A stretch of DNA of 22,897 nt from the IMG/VR virus record IMGVR_UViG_3300037882_003500, positions 1 through 22,897 of that record. One strand, given 5' to 3'. Below, piece by piece: positions 6,969-14,400 of this stretch. Both the position numbers and the translations under genes were made by a program. A model generated the notes under the pieces. That model had not been told where the DNA came from. It saw only the letters and a program-made list of their open reading frames with translations, and did not search any database. The DNA comes from a virus. Position 1 is the first letter of the stretch; the number at the start of each line of letters is the position of its first letter.

Positions 6969-7778
6969 ATGGATACGTATGTCGCAGGTTCAGATGTAAT
7001 TGTTAGCATTTTTGTTACAGATGTTGATGGTAATGCAATTGTGCCTACGGCACTTGCTGTTTCTGTTAAGGACGAGGATGATAATATCCTCGTTCCTGAA
7101 ACTTCTATCTCTTCCTTTAACCCTTCCGATTCGCAATACGATTATACCGTATTGGCTACGCATAACGTTATCACTAAAGCTGATGGTGGGCGCGTTGTTA
7201 CTTTAAAAATAACTACCGCATCTGGTGTTTTTTATTCAAACGTTTTTTATATTCTTAGATCGGTTGATAAACTTTTAGTTCCGATTAACTCGTTCGCTTC
7301 CGAACTTAAACTAAGGCTTGTTGCTTCAAAAGTTCCAAATCTTGATGAATGGAATATGGCGACGGAAGATGAAAAGTATTTAGCTTTGGTTTCCGCTCAT
7401 AGAAAGTTAGATAATTTCAGATTTAAAATGGGTCGATATGCCTCAGATTTATCTAGAATTATAAATTGGCCCGGTGAAAAGGTTTCAGAAATTATTATTT
7501 CAAGAGGTTCTTTGTCTAGAATGACAAAAGAATCTTTTATGGAATTACCTGAACGTTTCAGAGAGGCGCTTGTTTATGGTCAAATTGTTGAAGCTAATTC
7601 GATTTTAAAAGGTGATCAATCCGACGAACTTGGTGTTTCTGGTCTTTTATCCAGAACTGTTGGTGAAAGCTCTATGATGTTTAGATCGATTAAACCTGTA
7701 AATTATGGTCTTTCTAAAGACACTCTTGTTTACCTTGCGGAGTTTTTAGATTCATCTATTGGTATTGGTAGAGCATGA
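6969..7778 (+). CDS. Head-tail connector with an Ig-like N-terminal domain
   Basis: The 269-residue protein seems to have two parts. Residues 1-95 are strand-rich (VAGSDVIVSIFVTDVDGNAI, then YDYTVLATHNVI and GGRVVTLKITTASGVFYSN) and look like an Ig-like beta sandwich. Residues 110-269 are helical and end in GESSMMFRSIKPVNYGLSKD then YLAEFLDSSIGIGRA, the pattern of gp6/gp15-type adaptor proteins that dock beneath the portal. Position after the capsid block agrees. The fusion is unusual, since typical adaptors are about 100-120 residues. The gene starts two bases after the previous stop with only a weak AAGGTGA upstream, so coupling is likely. It overlaps the next gene by ATGA. Confidence 0.75.
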   Translation: MDTYVAGSDVIVSIFVTDVDGNAIVPTALAVSVKDEDDNILVPETSISSFNPSDSQYDYTVLATHNVITKADGGRVVTLKITTASGVFYSNVFYILRSVDKLLVPINSFASELKLRLVASKVPNLDEWNMATEDEKYLALVSAHRKLDNFRFKMGRYASDLSRIINWPGEKVSEIIISRGSLSRMTKESFMELPERFREALVYGQIVEANSILKGDQSDELGVSGLLSRTVGESSMMFRSIKPVNYGLSKDTLVYLAEFLDSSIGIGRA

Positions 7779-8533
7779 TAACTGGTAAATTTTCTGAAAT
7801 ATCTGATTATGCCGTTAGAAGATATGAATCTTTATTGATGGCGTTTAGGTCCGTTTATAAAGCTGCTATTTCCTCTTCTGATTTTTCGACCGTTAAGAGT
7901 TTTGCGAGAGTAAAAAAAGAAGCCTATGTTTTGGCTAGAAACTTTTTGGATACTGAAAGAGATTTTATAAAATCCGAAACTGATAAAATCGCTTTAGAAG
8001 CTCACACAAGCGTTTATTTAGATTTAAGCGTAAACTTGTCAAAAGATTTAACGGAATCTACTGTAGATCATCTAATCGACTTAGAAGATTATTTAATTAC
8101 AGAATTAACGATTCAAATTGAAAGAGACATAGCGACTCTTGTAAAATCACTTAGGCAAGTAGCTTATCAGATACAAATTTCCTCTTTTGCAAAAAATACC
8201 ACGTTCAAAAAATCCCTTATGGAATTTAGAATGGGTGATGTTAAGGAGTTAGAGTTTTCCTTCTACGACCGTGCCGCTGCAAAGTGGTCTTCTAAGAAAT
8301 ACGTTAGATCGCTTTGGAGACAGCATTTATTATCGGCTTATAACGAAACTTATATGATGGACTTAGCTGATCATGGTGTTTCTGTTGTTCAAATTGAACA
8401 CACCAATTCTTCTTCAAGATTTCATGGAATGAAGATATCGTTAATATCCGGTTCCGCTTATCCAATGTATGAAGAAATTAAATCTGAAATATTTCATCCT
8501 AATTCAGATGCTATTGTTAAGGTGATAAAATGA
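7775..8533 (+). CDS. MuF / minor-capsid-like protein
   Basis: The 252-residue protein has a helical N-terminal half (residues 1-150, LLMAFRSVYKAAISSSDF and long Lys/Glu/Leu helices). The C-terminal part resembles the domain of MuF and Phage_min_cap2 proteins: FYDRAAAKWSSKKYVRSLWR at 163-182, AYNETY at 189-194, then IEHTNSSSRFHGMKISLISG and the closing FHPNS at 240-244, in place of the usual HPNCRH. Those proteins enter the head or connector early in assembly. The usual Cys/His pair of the family is absent here, so it may be structural rather than enzymatic. It lies between the connector and head-closure genes rather than beside portal, an uncommon place. Overlaps on both sides are four bases. 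Confidence 0.6.
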   Translation: MITGKFSEISDYAVRRYESLLMAFRSVYKAAISSSDFSTVKSFARVKKEAYVLARNFLDTERDFIKSETDKIALEAHTSVYLDLSVNLSKDLTESTVDHLIDLEDYLITELTIQIERDIATLVKSLRQVAYQIQISSFAKNTTFKKSLMEFRMGDVKELEFSFYDRAAAKWSSKKYVRSLWRQHLLSAYNETYMMDLADHGVSVVQIEHTNSSSRFHGMKISLISGSAYPMYEEIKSEIFHPNSDAIVKVIK

Positions 8534-8877
8534 TATTTAAACCAAATACGAAATGTGTTCTTTATGAAAATTTAGGTTTTAATACTTTTGGTGAACCTAA
8601 GTTTTCGTCACCTAAAGAAATTGGTATTTCAATTGTAAGATTAATTACGGCTGATATGAAGACTTCCGTTAGAACAGACTCTTCTGCTACAAGAGGTAAT
8701 GCGGAAGAGGAAACTTCACCAAAGGCTAAATTTCTTTTCTCTAGAAAAATTCGCCCAAATAAAGGTGACAAAGTTGAAATTCACGGTATAACGCTTAGAA
8801 TTATATCCGTAGAGCCTAGAATTGACGTTCTTGGGACACTTGATCATTACGAATCAGATTTAGAAGCTTGGAATTAA
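8530..8877 (+). CDS. Head-closure (stopper) protein
   Basis: The 115-residue product has the size and place of head-closure proteins, which sit below the adaptor and hold packaged DNA. Residues 60-115 (ETSPKAKFLFSRKIRPNKGDKV, then ITLRIISVEPRIDVLGTLDHYES) match the usual end of this fold, a beta barrel in which a short GDKVEIHG turn precedes a strand and a closing hairpin. The call rests on size, pattern and order (connector, closure, completion, terminator). It is coupled to both neighbours through ATGA and TAATG overlaps. Confidence 0.7.
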   Translation: MIFKPNTKCVLYENLGFNTFGEPKFSSPKEIGISIVRLITADMKTSVRTDSSATRGNAEEETSPKAKFLFSRKIRPNKGDKVEIHGITLRIISVEPRIDVLGTLDHYESDLEAWN

Positions 8878-9320
8878 TGAAAGCTGGTGTAAAAATATCT
8901 GGTGCTAAAGAAACGGCTGCTTCGATTAGAAACGCCGGTGAGAGAGTTGTGGATAATGGTAGAAAAATTATGCACCGGATTTCTGATAAAATCGTAGAAG
9001 AAGCGGTTTTAAATGCGCCTGTTGACAAGCATAATCTAGAGGAATCTATTAAAAAAAGCGTTTCTTATGGTTATAGAGGTCGATTGCAAATCGATATCGA
9101 AGTCGGTGGTGTTGTAAACGGCGTTGATGTTAGCGCTTATGCCGTTCATGTTCATGAAAATTACTCCTCAATGAACCCCGGTCCGGGAACTGTCGCTAAA
9201 AGAAACTCAAATCCCGGTCGATATATAGGTGAAAAATTTCTTGAAAGAGCTGTTAAGGATTATGAAGAAACTTTAAATAAGGCTATAATGCAAGTTGTTA
9301 ATAGGGAATGGCACTTATGA
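8877..9320 (+). CDS. Tail completion / neck protein (HK97 gp10-like)
   Basis: Started at ATG 8877, which overlaps the previous stop (TAATG), the product has 147 residues. A TTG nine bases upstream is in frame but less attractive. KISGAKETAASIRNAGERVV followed by APVDKHNLEESI and a late AYAVHVHENYSSMNPGPGT then FLERAVKDYEE are the usual landmarks of HK97 gp10-like proteins: an N-terminal helix pair, a P-D-x-x-L-xx-SI turn and a conserved YA..VHE region. These proteins finish the tail so that it can join the head. Context, between head closure and tail terminator, is what the family predicts. Confidence 0.85.
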   Translation: MKAGVKISGAKETAASIRNAGERVVDNGRKIMHRISDKIVEEAVLNAPVDKHNLEESIKKSVSYGYRGRLQIDIEVGGVVNGVDVSAYAVHVHENYSSMNPGPGTVAKRNSNPGRYIGEKFLERAVKDYEETLNKAIMQVVNREWHL

Positions 9321-9724
9321 ATTTACAACTTTTAGCTAAAGAGCTTGAAGATAAAGGTTTTGGAATACTTGATACAGATATTTTTGTATCATCTATGCCT
9401 TCCATTGTTAAAAGCGGTATATTAATTAAGCTACCATTAGCTCGTCCTCCTAAATTCGACCCTTATATTCCCGGACGTTATAAGTCTAATCTTCAAATTC
9501 TAGTTAGAGCACCAAATTATTTAGAAGGCAAAGAACTATCTGATAGAATATTTAAGGAATATACCGATTACGGAAGAAGAGAGTATAAAAATCAATTTGG
9601 TAAAGTAGAATTTGTAATAGATCAAATATTTCCAGAGGCTTTACCTATCAATTACCCACGTTCTGATGGTGGTGAAATCGAATGGAGTATTAATTTTGAA
9701 CTTTTTTTTCATATTTCTACATAA
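9317..9724 (+). CDS. Tail terminator protein (gpU-like position)
   Basis: The best start is ATG 9317, which overlaps the previous stop (ATGA) and has AGGGA ten bases upstream. An in-frame ATG at 9308 lies too close to that site. The 135-residue product has a helix (LLAKELEDKG), a strand pair with LPLARPPKFDPYIPGRYKSN, and LQILVRAPNYLEGKELSDRI, a pattern of the minor capsid/tail terminator group that caps the tail tube after growth. It is the last gene before the tail tube, the same place as lambda U. Homology to gpU is not visible by eye, so the name reflects role and place. Confidence 0.75.
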   Translation: MNLQLLAKELEDKGFGILDTDIFVSSMPSIVKSGILIKLPLARPPKFDPYIPGRYKSNLQILVRAPNYLEGKELSDRIFKEYTDYGRREYKNQFGKVEFVIDQIFPEALPINYPRSDGGEIEWSINFELFFHIST

Positions 9725-9730
9725 ACAGTT

Positions 9731-9760
9731 TTGACTATTGGTATAAAACCGTTGTAGAAT
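9731..9760 (+). promoter_or_regulatory. Promoter driving the major tail protein gene
   Basis: TTGACT (9731-9736) and TAGAAT (9755-9760) are 18 bases apart, with start expected near 9767 and a leader of about 36 bases. It begins only seven bases after the stop of the tail terminator gene. The -10 sequence and spacer equal those of the capsid promoter, and both regions share ACTATTGG, though at different distances from the -10 box. Confidence 0.7.
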
Positions 9761-9802
9761 ACAGAAAATCAATTCTGATCACTCCGTAAAAGGATAATAT
9801 TT

Positions 9803-10651
9803 ATGTCTGATACAAAAAATGTGAAACTTGGCGTTTGCCGTATTTACTTCGGCGGTCTTGATCTTGGCTACACCAAGGGCGGGGTTGAAGTAACTGTCGC
9901 TACCGAAACTTATAAGTCGGAAGTAGATCAATTCGGTAAGACTCCTATTGCTGAGTTTATTACCGCTCGAACAATTATGGTTAAAGCTCCTCTTGCTGAA
10001 ACTACACTGTATAACGCCATTGCTGTTCTTCCGGGTGCAACGATGACTGCTACTGGTGGTTCTAAAGCTTCCAGCACTGTTACGTTCGCAACTACCCCTC
10101 CAATTGAAGGTAATACTGTTACTGTAAACGGTAGCGTATTTAAGTTTACCGCAACAAAGACTGGTCCGTTCGATATTAGCCCACTTCCAGCTACCATTGC
10201 TGACGCCGCTACTGCTTTGGCTGCTGCTGTAAACGACCGTCTGTCGAGTGATATGGTTGCTACTAACGCCGCTGGTGTTGCTACACTTACCGCTCGTGCT
10301 TTTGGAACGGCGGGTAACGCATATACTTTGGCTAAGAACGGAGCTAACATTACTGTTGGCGCTGCTACCTTTACCGGTGGTGTTGACCCTTCAAAAATTA
10401 AAGTTTCTGTTCCTACAAACATTGGTGCTAACTTGCTTCAACTCGCTAAGAAGCTTGTTATTCGCCCGATTGCTCTTGATCGTGTTGGTGATAAGTCCGA
10501 AGACATTGTTATTCCTCTTGCTGCTACAGCCGGTTCGATGAACTTTGCCTTTAAGAACGAAGAAGAAAGAGTGTTTAACTCCGAGTTCAATGGTTATCCA
10601 AACCCCGCAACTGGCGAGTTGTTCGTTATTGGTGACGATAGCGCAACCTAA
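9803..10651 (+). CDS. Major tail (tube) protein with an inserted domain
   Basis: The 282-residue product sits between the tail terminator and the G/GT chaperones, like lambda V, and is flanked by its own promoter and terminator. AGGA lies eight bases before ATG 9803. Residues 1-85 and 196-282 look like the tube protein itself (TKGGVEVTVATETYKSEVDQ and PLAATAGSMNFAFKNEEERVF). Residues 90-195 form a separate unit with GNTVTVNGSVFKF, TIADAATALAAAVNDR, ATNAAGVATLTARAFGTAGN and TFTGGVDP, a module I know from other phage tail and surface proteins. It would probably project from the tube. The inserted part makes this longer than simple tube proteins. Confidence 0.9.
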   Translation: MSDTKNVKLGVCRIYFGGLDLGYTKGGVEVTVATETYKSEVDQFGKTPIAEFITARTIMVKAPLAETTLYNAIAVLPGATMTATGGSKASSTVTFATTPPIEGNTVTVNGSVFKFTATKTGPFDISPLPATIADAATALAAAVNDRLSSDMVATNAAGVATLTARAFGTAGNAYTLAKNGANITVGAATFTGGVDPSKIKVSVPTNIGANLLQLAKKLVIRPIALDRVGDKSEDIVIPLAATAGSMNFAFKNEEERVFNSEFNGYPNPATGELFVIGDDSAT

Positions 10652-10681
10652 TACTTGATTTCTTTTTAGAAATGAATATAG

Positions 10682-10713
10682 TGGGTCACGGTCATCGTGG
10701 CCCATTTTCATTT
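10682..10713 (+). terminator. Rho-independent terminator after the tail tube gene
   Basis: TGGGTCACG (10682-10690) pairs with CGTGGCCCA (10696-10704), a 9-bp stem with one G-T wobble and a five-base loop, followed by TTTTCATTT. Both this and the capsid terminator end in CCCATTTTC. A smaller hairpin (ATTTCT 10658-10663 with AGAAAT 10668-10673) precedes it. Confidence 0.88.
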
Positions 10714-10724
10714 AAGGAACAAAT

Positions 10725-11081
10725 ATGTCTAACAACGCGAAGAAAAAAAATACCTATCTTGATCTTGACGACCTTTCAATGGAAACCGAATTCATTATTA
10801 AAATGAACGGTAAAGAGCATAAGATGCGCTCTGCAACGGTTATGGATTTTATTGAGAACACAAAGGCTGTTCAAAATATGCCAGTCGAAGCAGGTCTTGA
10901 ACAGGAAGTAGACGTAATTATTGGTATTTTGACGCGAGCTTTTCCGACTATTACGGCAGAAGAATTTAAGAAACTGGAACTTGTGAAGCTTAACGCTATT
11001 CTTGAAATGACAAGAACAGCTAATGGAGAAAAGCAAGTAGCGGACGCTATTGCTGACGAAAGTTCTAATTCGGGAAACTAA
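10725..11081 (+). CDS. Tail assembly chaperone G-like (frame 0 product)
   Basis: This 118-residue protein is the counterpart of lambda G by place and gene structure. It lies between the tube and tape measure genes and ends at a -1 slippery site. It reads MSNNAKKKNTYLDLDDL, then ETEFIIKMNGKEHKMRSATV and helices up to ANGEKQVADAIADES, a beta strand start followed by a helical body, as in this family. G chaperones coat the tape measure protein before tube polymerisation and are absent from the virion. The stop TAA (11079-11081) comes directly after the slippery heptamer, so most ribosomes stop here. AAGGAA lies before the ATG. Confidence 0.85.
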   Translation: MSNNAKKKNTYLDLDDLSMETEFIIKMNGKEHKMRSATVMDFIENTKAVQNMPVEAGLEQEVDVIIGILTRAFPTITAEEFKKLELVKLNAILEMTRTANGEKQVADAIADESSNSGN

Positions 11082-11419
11082 TAGACGCGGGAGAAATTGA
11101 ATCTCTTGATTTTGGGTTTCTTTTTTCTCGCGTTATGAACTTCTATTCTATTGGTTATTTCGAACTTGGAAATATACCTATTCGTTCATTTTGGTTACTT
11201 CATAAAAATATAGATCGAATAAAAGCTGGTGATGATATTAGAACGGCTATAATAATATCAAGGTCTATGACTGGTAGTGGTCTAGAAGAGCTTTTTGATG
11301 ATCTTAGAGACCAAACTGGAAAGATAGTAATTTATAAATCAGAACCATCACTTGAGGAAACTTATGATAAAGAAGGACTAGAGGAGCTTAAGGCTCTTTC
11401 TAAACTTTCCATGTTGTAG
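10725..11419 (+). CDS. Tail chaperone GT-like fusion made by -1 frameshift
   Basis: The frame of the downstream segment is -1 relative to the G-like gene and is open from 11069 to the stop at 11417-11419. After a slip on GGGAAAC, translation would continue from CTA at 11078 as LIDAGEIESLDFGFLFSRVM, giving 118 plus 113, or 231, residues. The extension is coherent (LGNIPIRSFWLLHKNIDRIK, TGSGLEELFDDLRDQ) and includes the part from ATG 11135. That ATG has no ribosome binding site, so it is unlikely to be used alone. In lambda the GT fusion links the chaperones to the tube protein through its T domain. The frame change at the very end of G matches the family. Confidence 0.9.
11072..11078 (+). promoter_or_regulatory. 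-1 programmed frameshift site GGGAAAC
   Basis: The heptamer is read as G GGA AAC in frame 0 and fits the X XXY YYZ rule; both tRNAs can re-pair as GGG AAA after a one-base backward slip. The frame 0 stop follows at once. Lambda uses GGGAAAG at the same place in G, so the site is strongly expected from family knowledge. Confidence 0.92.
11086..11132 (+). promoter_or_regulatory. Possible frameshift-stimulating stem
   Basis: CGC (11086-11088) and GAGAAA (11091-11096) pair with TTTCTC (11124-11129) and GCG (11130-11132), a 9-bp stem with a two-base bulge. It begins seven bases after the slippery heptamer, the usual distance for a stimulator. The 27-base loop is long and AT-rich, so the structure may be weak. 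Confidence 0.5.
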
Positions 11420-11450
11420 TATTATAAATTAAATTTTCTAAGGTGCTTTA

Positions 11451-14400
11451 ATGGCTGGTATTCGTGTAGAACTTGAACTTTCTGATGGCTCTTTTACCTC
11501 AAAGATTCTTCATGCTGGAGAATCTATTGAGCAATTCAATAGAAACGTTCTAAAATCTCACCCTGCTATTGAAAAATGGGCGCAAGCGACTGCTGCTGCT
11601 GGTAATTCAGTTAGAAAGCTTGCTGACGGAAACGTCGCTGCGTTTACCTCTATTAAAAGAACGCACGACGTTTCCAAAAGCTTTCTTTCTACAATGCGCG
11701 ATCTGACTATAGTATTAGGTCTAGCCTCTTATGCGTTTTCTAAAGTCGCGTCTATGCAAAGCGGTTTGGTTGGTTATATTGTAAAAACCAATGCTGAATT
11801 TCAGCGTATGACCATGCTTATGAAGTCTATGTCTACCGCTGTAGACCCGATGAAAGATGCGGTTGATCAAGTTAGACAACTTCGTGATATGGCTAAAGAA
11901 GCTCCTTTTTCGCTTCAAGCTATTGCCGATAGTGCTGTTAAGATTAAAGCTACCGGTATTGACCCTCTTAATGGTTCTTTAAGATCATTGATGGATTCTG
12001 TTGCTGCTTTTGGTGGTAGCGAAGACTCTCTTAATAGAGCTACTTTGGCTATTTCACAAATGTCCGGTAAGGGCGTTATTCAGATGGAAGAACTTCGCCA
12101 ACAATTAGGCGAAGCAATTCCTCGCGCTACTGAATTAATGGCTCGTTCTATGGGTATTACATATGGCGAATTAGTTCAAAAGATTTCTACAGGAACTGTT
12201 GACGCTAAGAAGTCTCTAGCTTTGCTTTTTGGTGAATTTGAAAGAACCTTTGGTGGTTCTTCTCAAAGAATGATGGGAACATTCTTTGGTCAAATGTCAT
12301 TGCTTAAAACGCAAATGCAAAATCTTGCCATTACATTTGGTAATGCTGGATTTATGGACGCGGTAATGAAAAACGTCCGCGATCTTAATGATTATCTTTC
12401 TTCTAATGCCGCATCTGTTTTAGCTCGTGACTTTGGTAAAGCCGCTGGTGATATCATCAATAGAGGTAGAGAACTTGTTGATTGGGTAATTAAGTGGAAA
12501 AGTGAGATTATTTCTACCGCAGTAACTATGGCTGTTGCGTGGGGTAGCGGTGCTGTTATTAGCGGTATAATGAATATAGGTTCCGCTCTTAAAACAACTT
12601 GGGTTGAAATGCGTCGTTTGGCTGCTGAAAGAGCCTTAGCGGCTTCTTTGACCGTAGCTGGTAACGCTGCTTCTGGCGCAACGGGTGTTTTTGTTGGACT
12701 TAGAGCTGCTTTAGCTGGTGGCGCTACCGGTTTTATGATGATAGGAACCGCTGTTGCTACTTTTGCCCCGTATCTTCCTCTTCTTGGTTTAGCTATTGGT
12801 GGAGTTGCTTCTTATTTTGGTCTTTTCTCTAGTAAGGGTGAGGACGCTATTAAGACTTTGAGAGACTTTACCGCTGCTAGTGAAGAAGAATTAGCCAGCG
12901 CTAAAGGTTTTGCTTATGAAAAAGCGGCACAGTTAGAAAAAGAAGCTAAGGATTTTGAAGCTTATGAAGGTAAAAAACAAAGTTTTATAAGCAGAAGAAA
13001 AAGACAAAACCTTTACAATATTGGCGGTCCTGATAGAAAAGCAAAACTTGATGCCGAATTCGAACAAGAGTGGGTAGAAAATACCACTAAGAAATATGAA
13101 GAAGCGTCCAGACTTCGCGGAGACGTAGAAGTTGCCTCTTTTGAGTTTAAAAAACGTCAACAGGAAAAATCTGTTCGCGAACGTGAAAGAATGCTCGATG
13201 ACGAGTTTTCTAAAGTTCAAAGAATCTATGACGAAGAAAGTAGACTTTCTGCTCAAAAACATGAGGAGAATAGAAAGCTTCTTAGCGAGGCTAATAAGAC
13301 TACCGAAAAAGAAGATTTGGATTATAAGAGTAAAAGAATAAATGCTGTCGAACAGTTCTACACCGATCAGCAAAAAATTGTCCAAAAATTTATTGATGAT
13401 AATGCTAAAGATTTAAATTCTTCCGATCAAACGATTGCGGAGAATGCTAAGATTATTCAAGGCGCTCTTTCTCAACGTTGGAATGATTTACAGCGTCAAA
13501 AAGAAGCCGCTGCTGCTATGAAGATCGAAACGCCAACGGTTAGTAAGCCTGAAAACGTTACAAATCTTCTTCAAAAAGCCGAACAACATCTTGAACGTGT
13601 TAGGTCGGAAGGTGCAGAATATCGCGCTGAAATGAGCGGCGCTCAAGGCGAAGTTGCTAAGTTGGTTTATCAACTTAAAGAAGCTCAAAGATACGGAGAC
13701 CCTACTAACGGTAAGGTTGGTGAAGTAATTGAGCAACTTATAACGGCACAAAAAGAAGTTTCCGAGCTTCAAGACCTTCTTAAAGGTAAAGATGATCTTG
13801 AAAAGGATTCAAAATCGGTTCTTCAAAAAGAGCAGGAAAAGCTTTTTGAAGCCGAATATGGTCATTTGTCTGATATAGACAAAATTCGTATGAGAATTAA
13901 CCAAGGTTTTTATTACGGACAAGGACCAAAAGCTTCCCCGTTTGAAGAGAAACTTATTGGTATTAAAGAACGTCTTGCGGAAAGTAAACAAGGCGTTGAT
14001 AACGTTGCTAAATCTTTAAATGAAAACCTTTTTGGTTCTCAGATGAAAAATAATGCCACTGGATTTATCGGTCTAATTGATCAGATGAATAGTTCTTGGG
14101 CTTTATTTAGAACAAATGTCGAGGGAACCGGTTCGTCAATTGGTAATTTAGGCGGTCAATTTATGACCGGTATGCAGTCTAATCTTGGTGCTATAACAGA
14201 TGGTGTAAAATCTTCTATGAAAGAAGTCACCGAAATGTTTATCAGTCAAGGTGCTGACCCTAAAGTTGCTGCCGCGATTGTTGGTAATTTTGTTAAAGAG
14301 AGTGGTCTAAATCCTAAAAGTGTTGGTGATAACGGAACGTCTTTTGGTTTCGGTCAGTGGCATAATGAGCGTTGGGATTCTTTAAAACAATTTGCTGGTA

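Noticed and set aside
8868-9320. TTG start nine bases upstream of the tail completion gene
   Set aside because: ATG 8877 overlaps the previous stop in the usual coupled manner and gives a normal family N-terminus.
9928-10422. A 164-codon - strand open frame in the tail tube gene
   Set aside because: Ala/Val-rich reverse image of Ala/Thr-rich coding sequence in a biased gene; no promoter or ribosome binding site on that strand.
11135-11419. A free-standing 94-residue gene starting at ATG 11135
   Set aside because: No ribosome binding site, and the frame continues upstream to the GGGAAAC slippery site, so it is the C-terminal part of a frameshift fusion.
12933-13385. A 150-codon - strand open frame in the tape measure coiled coil
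   Set aside because: Phe/Leu/Ser-rich reverse of a Lys/Glu-rich coiled coil; typical shadow.
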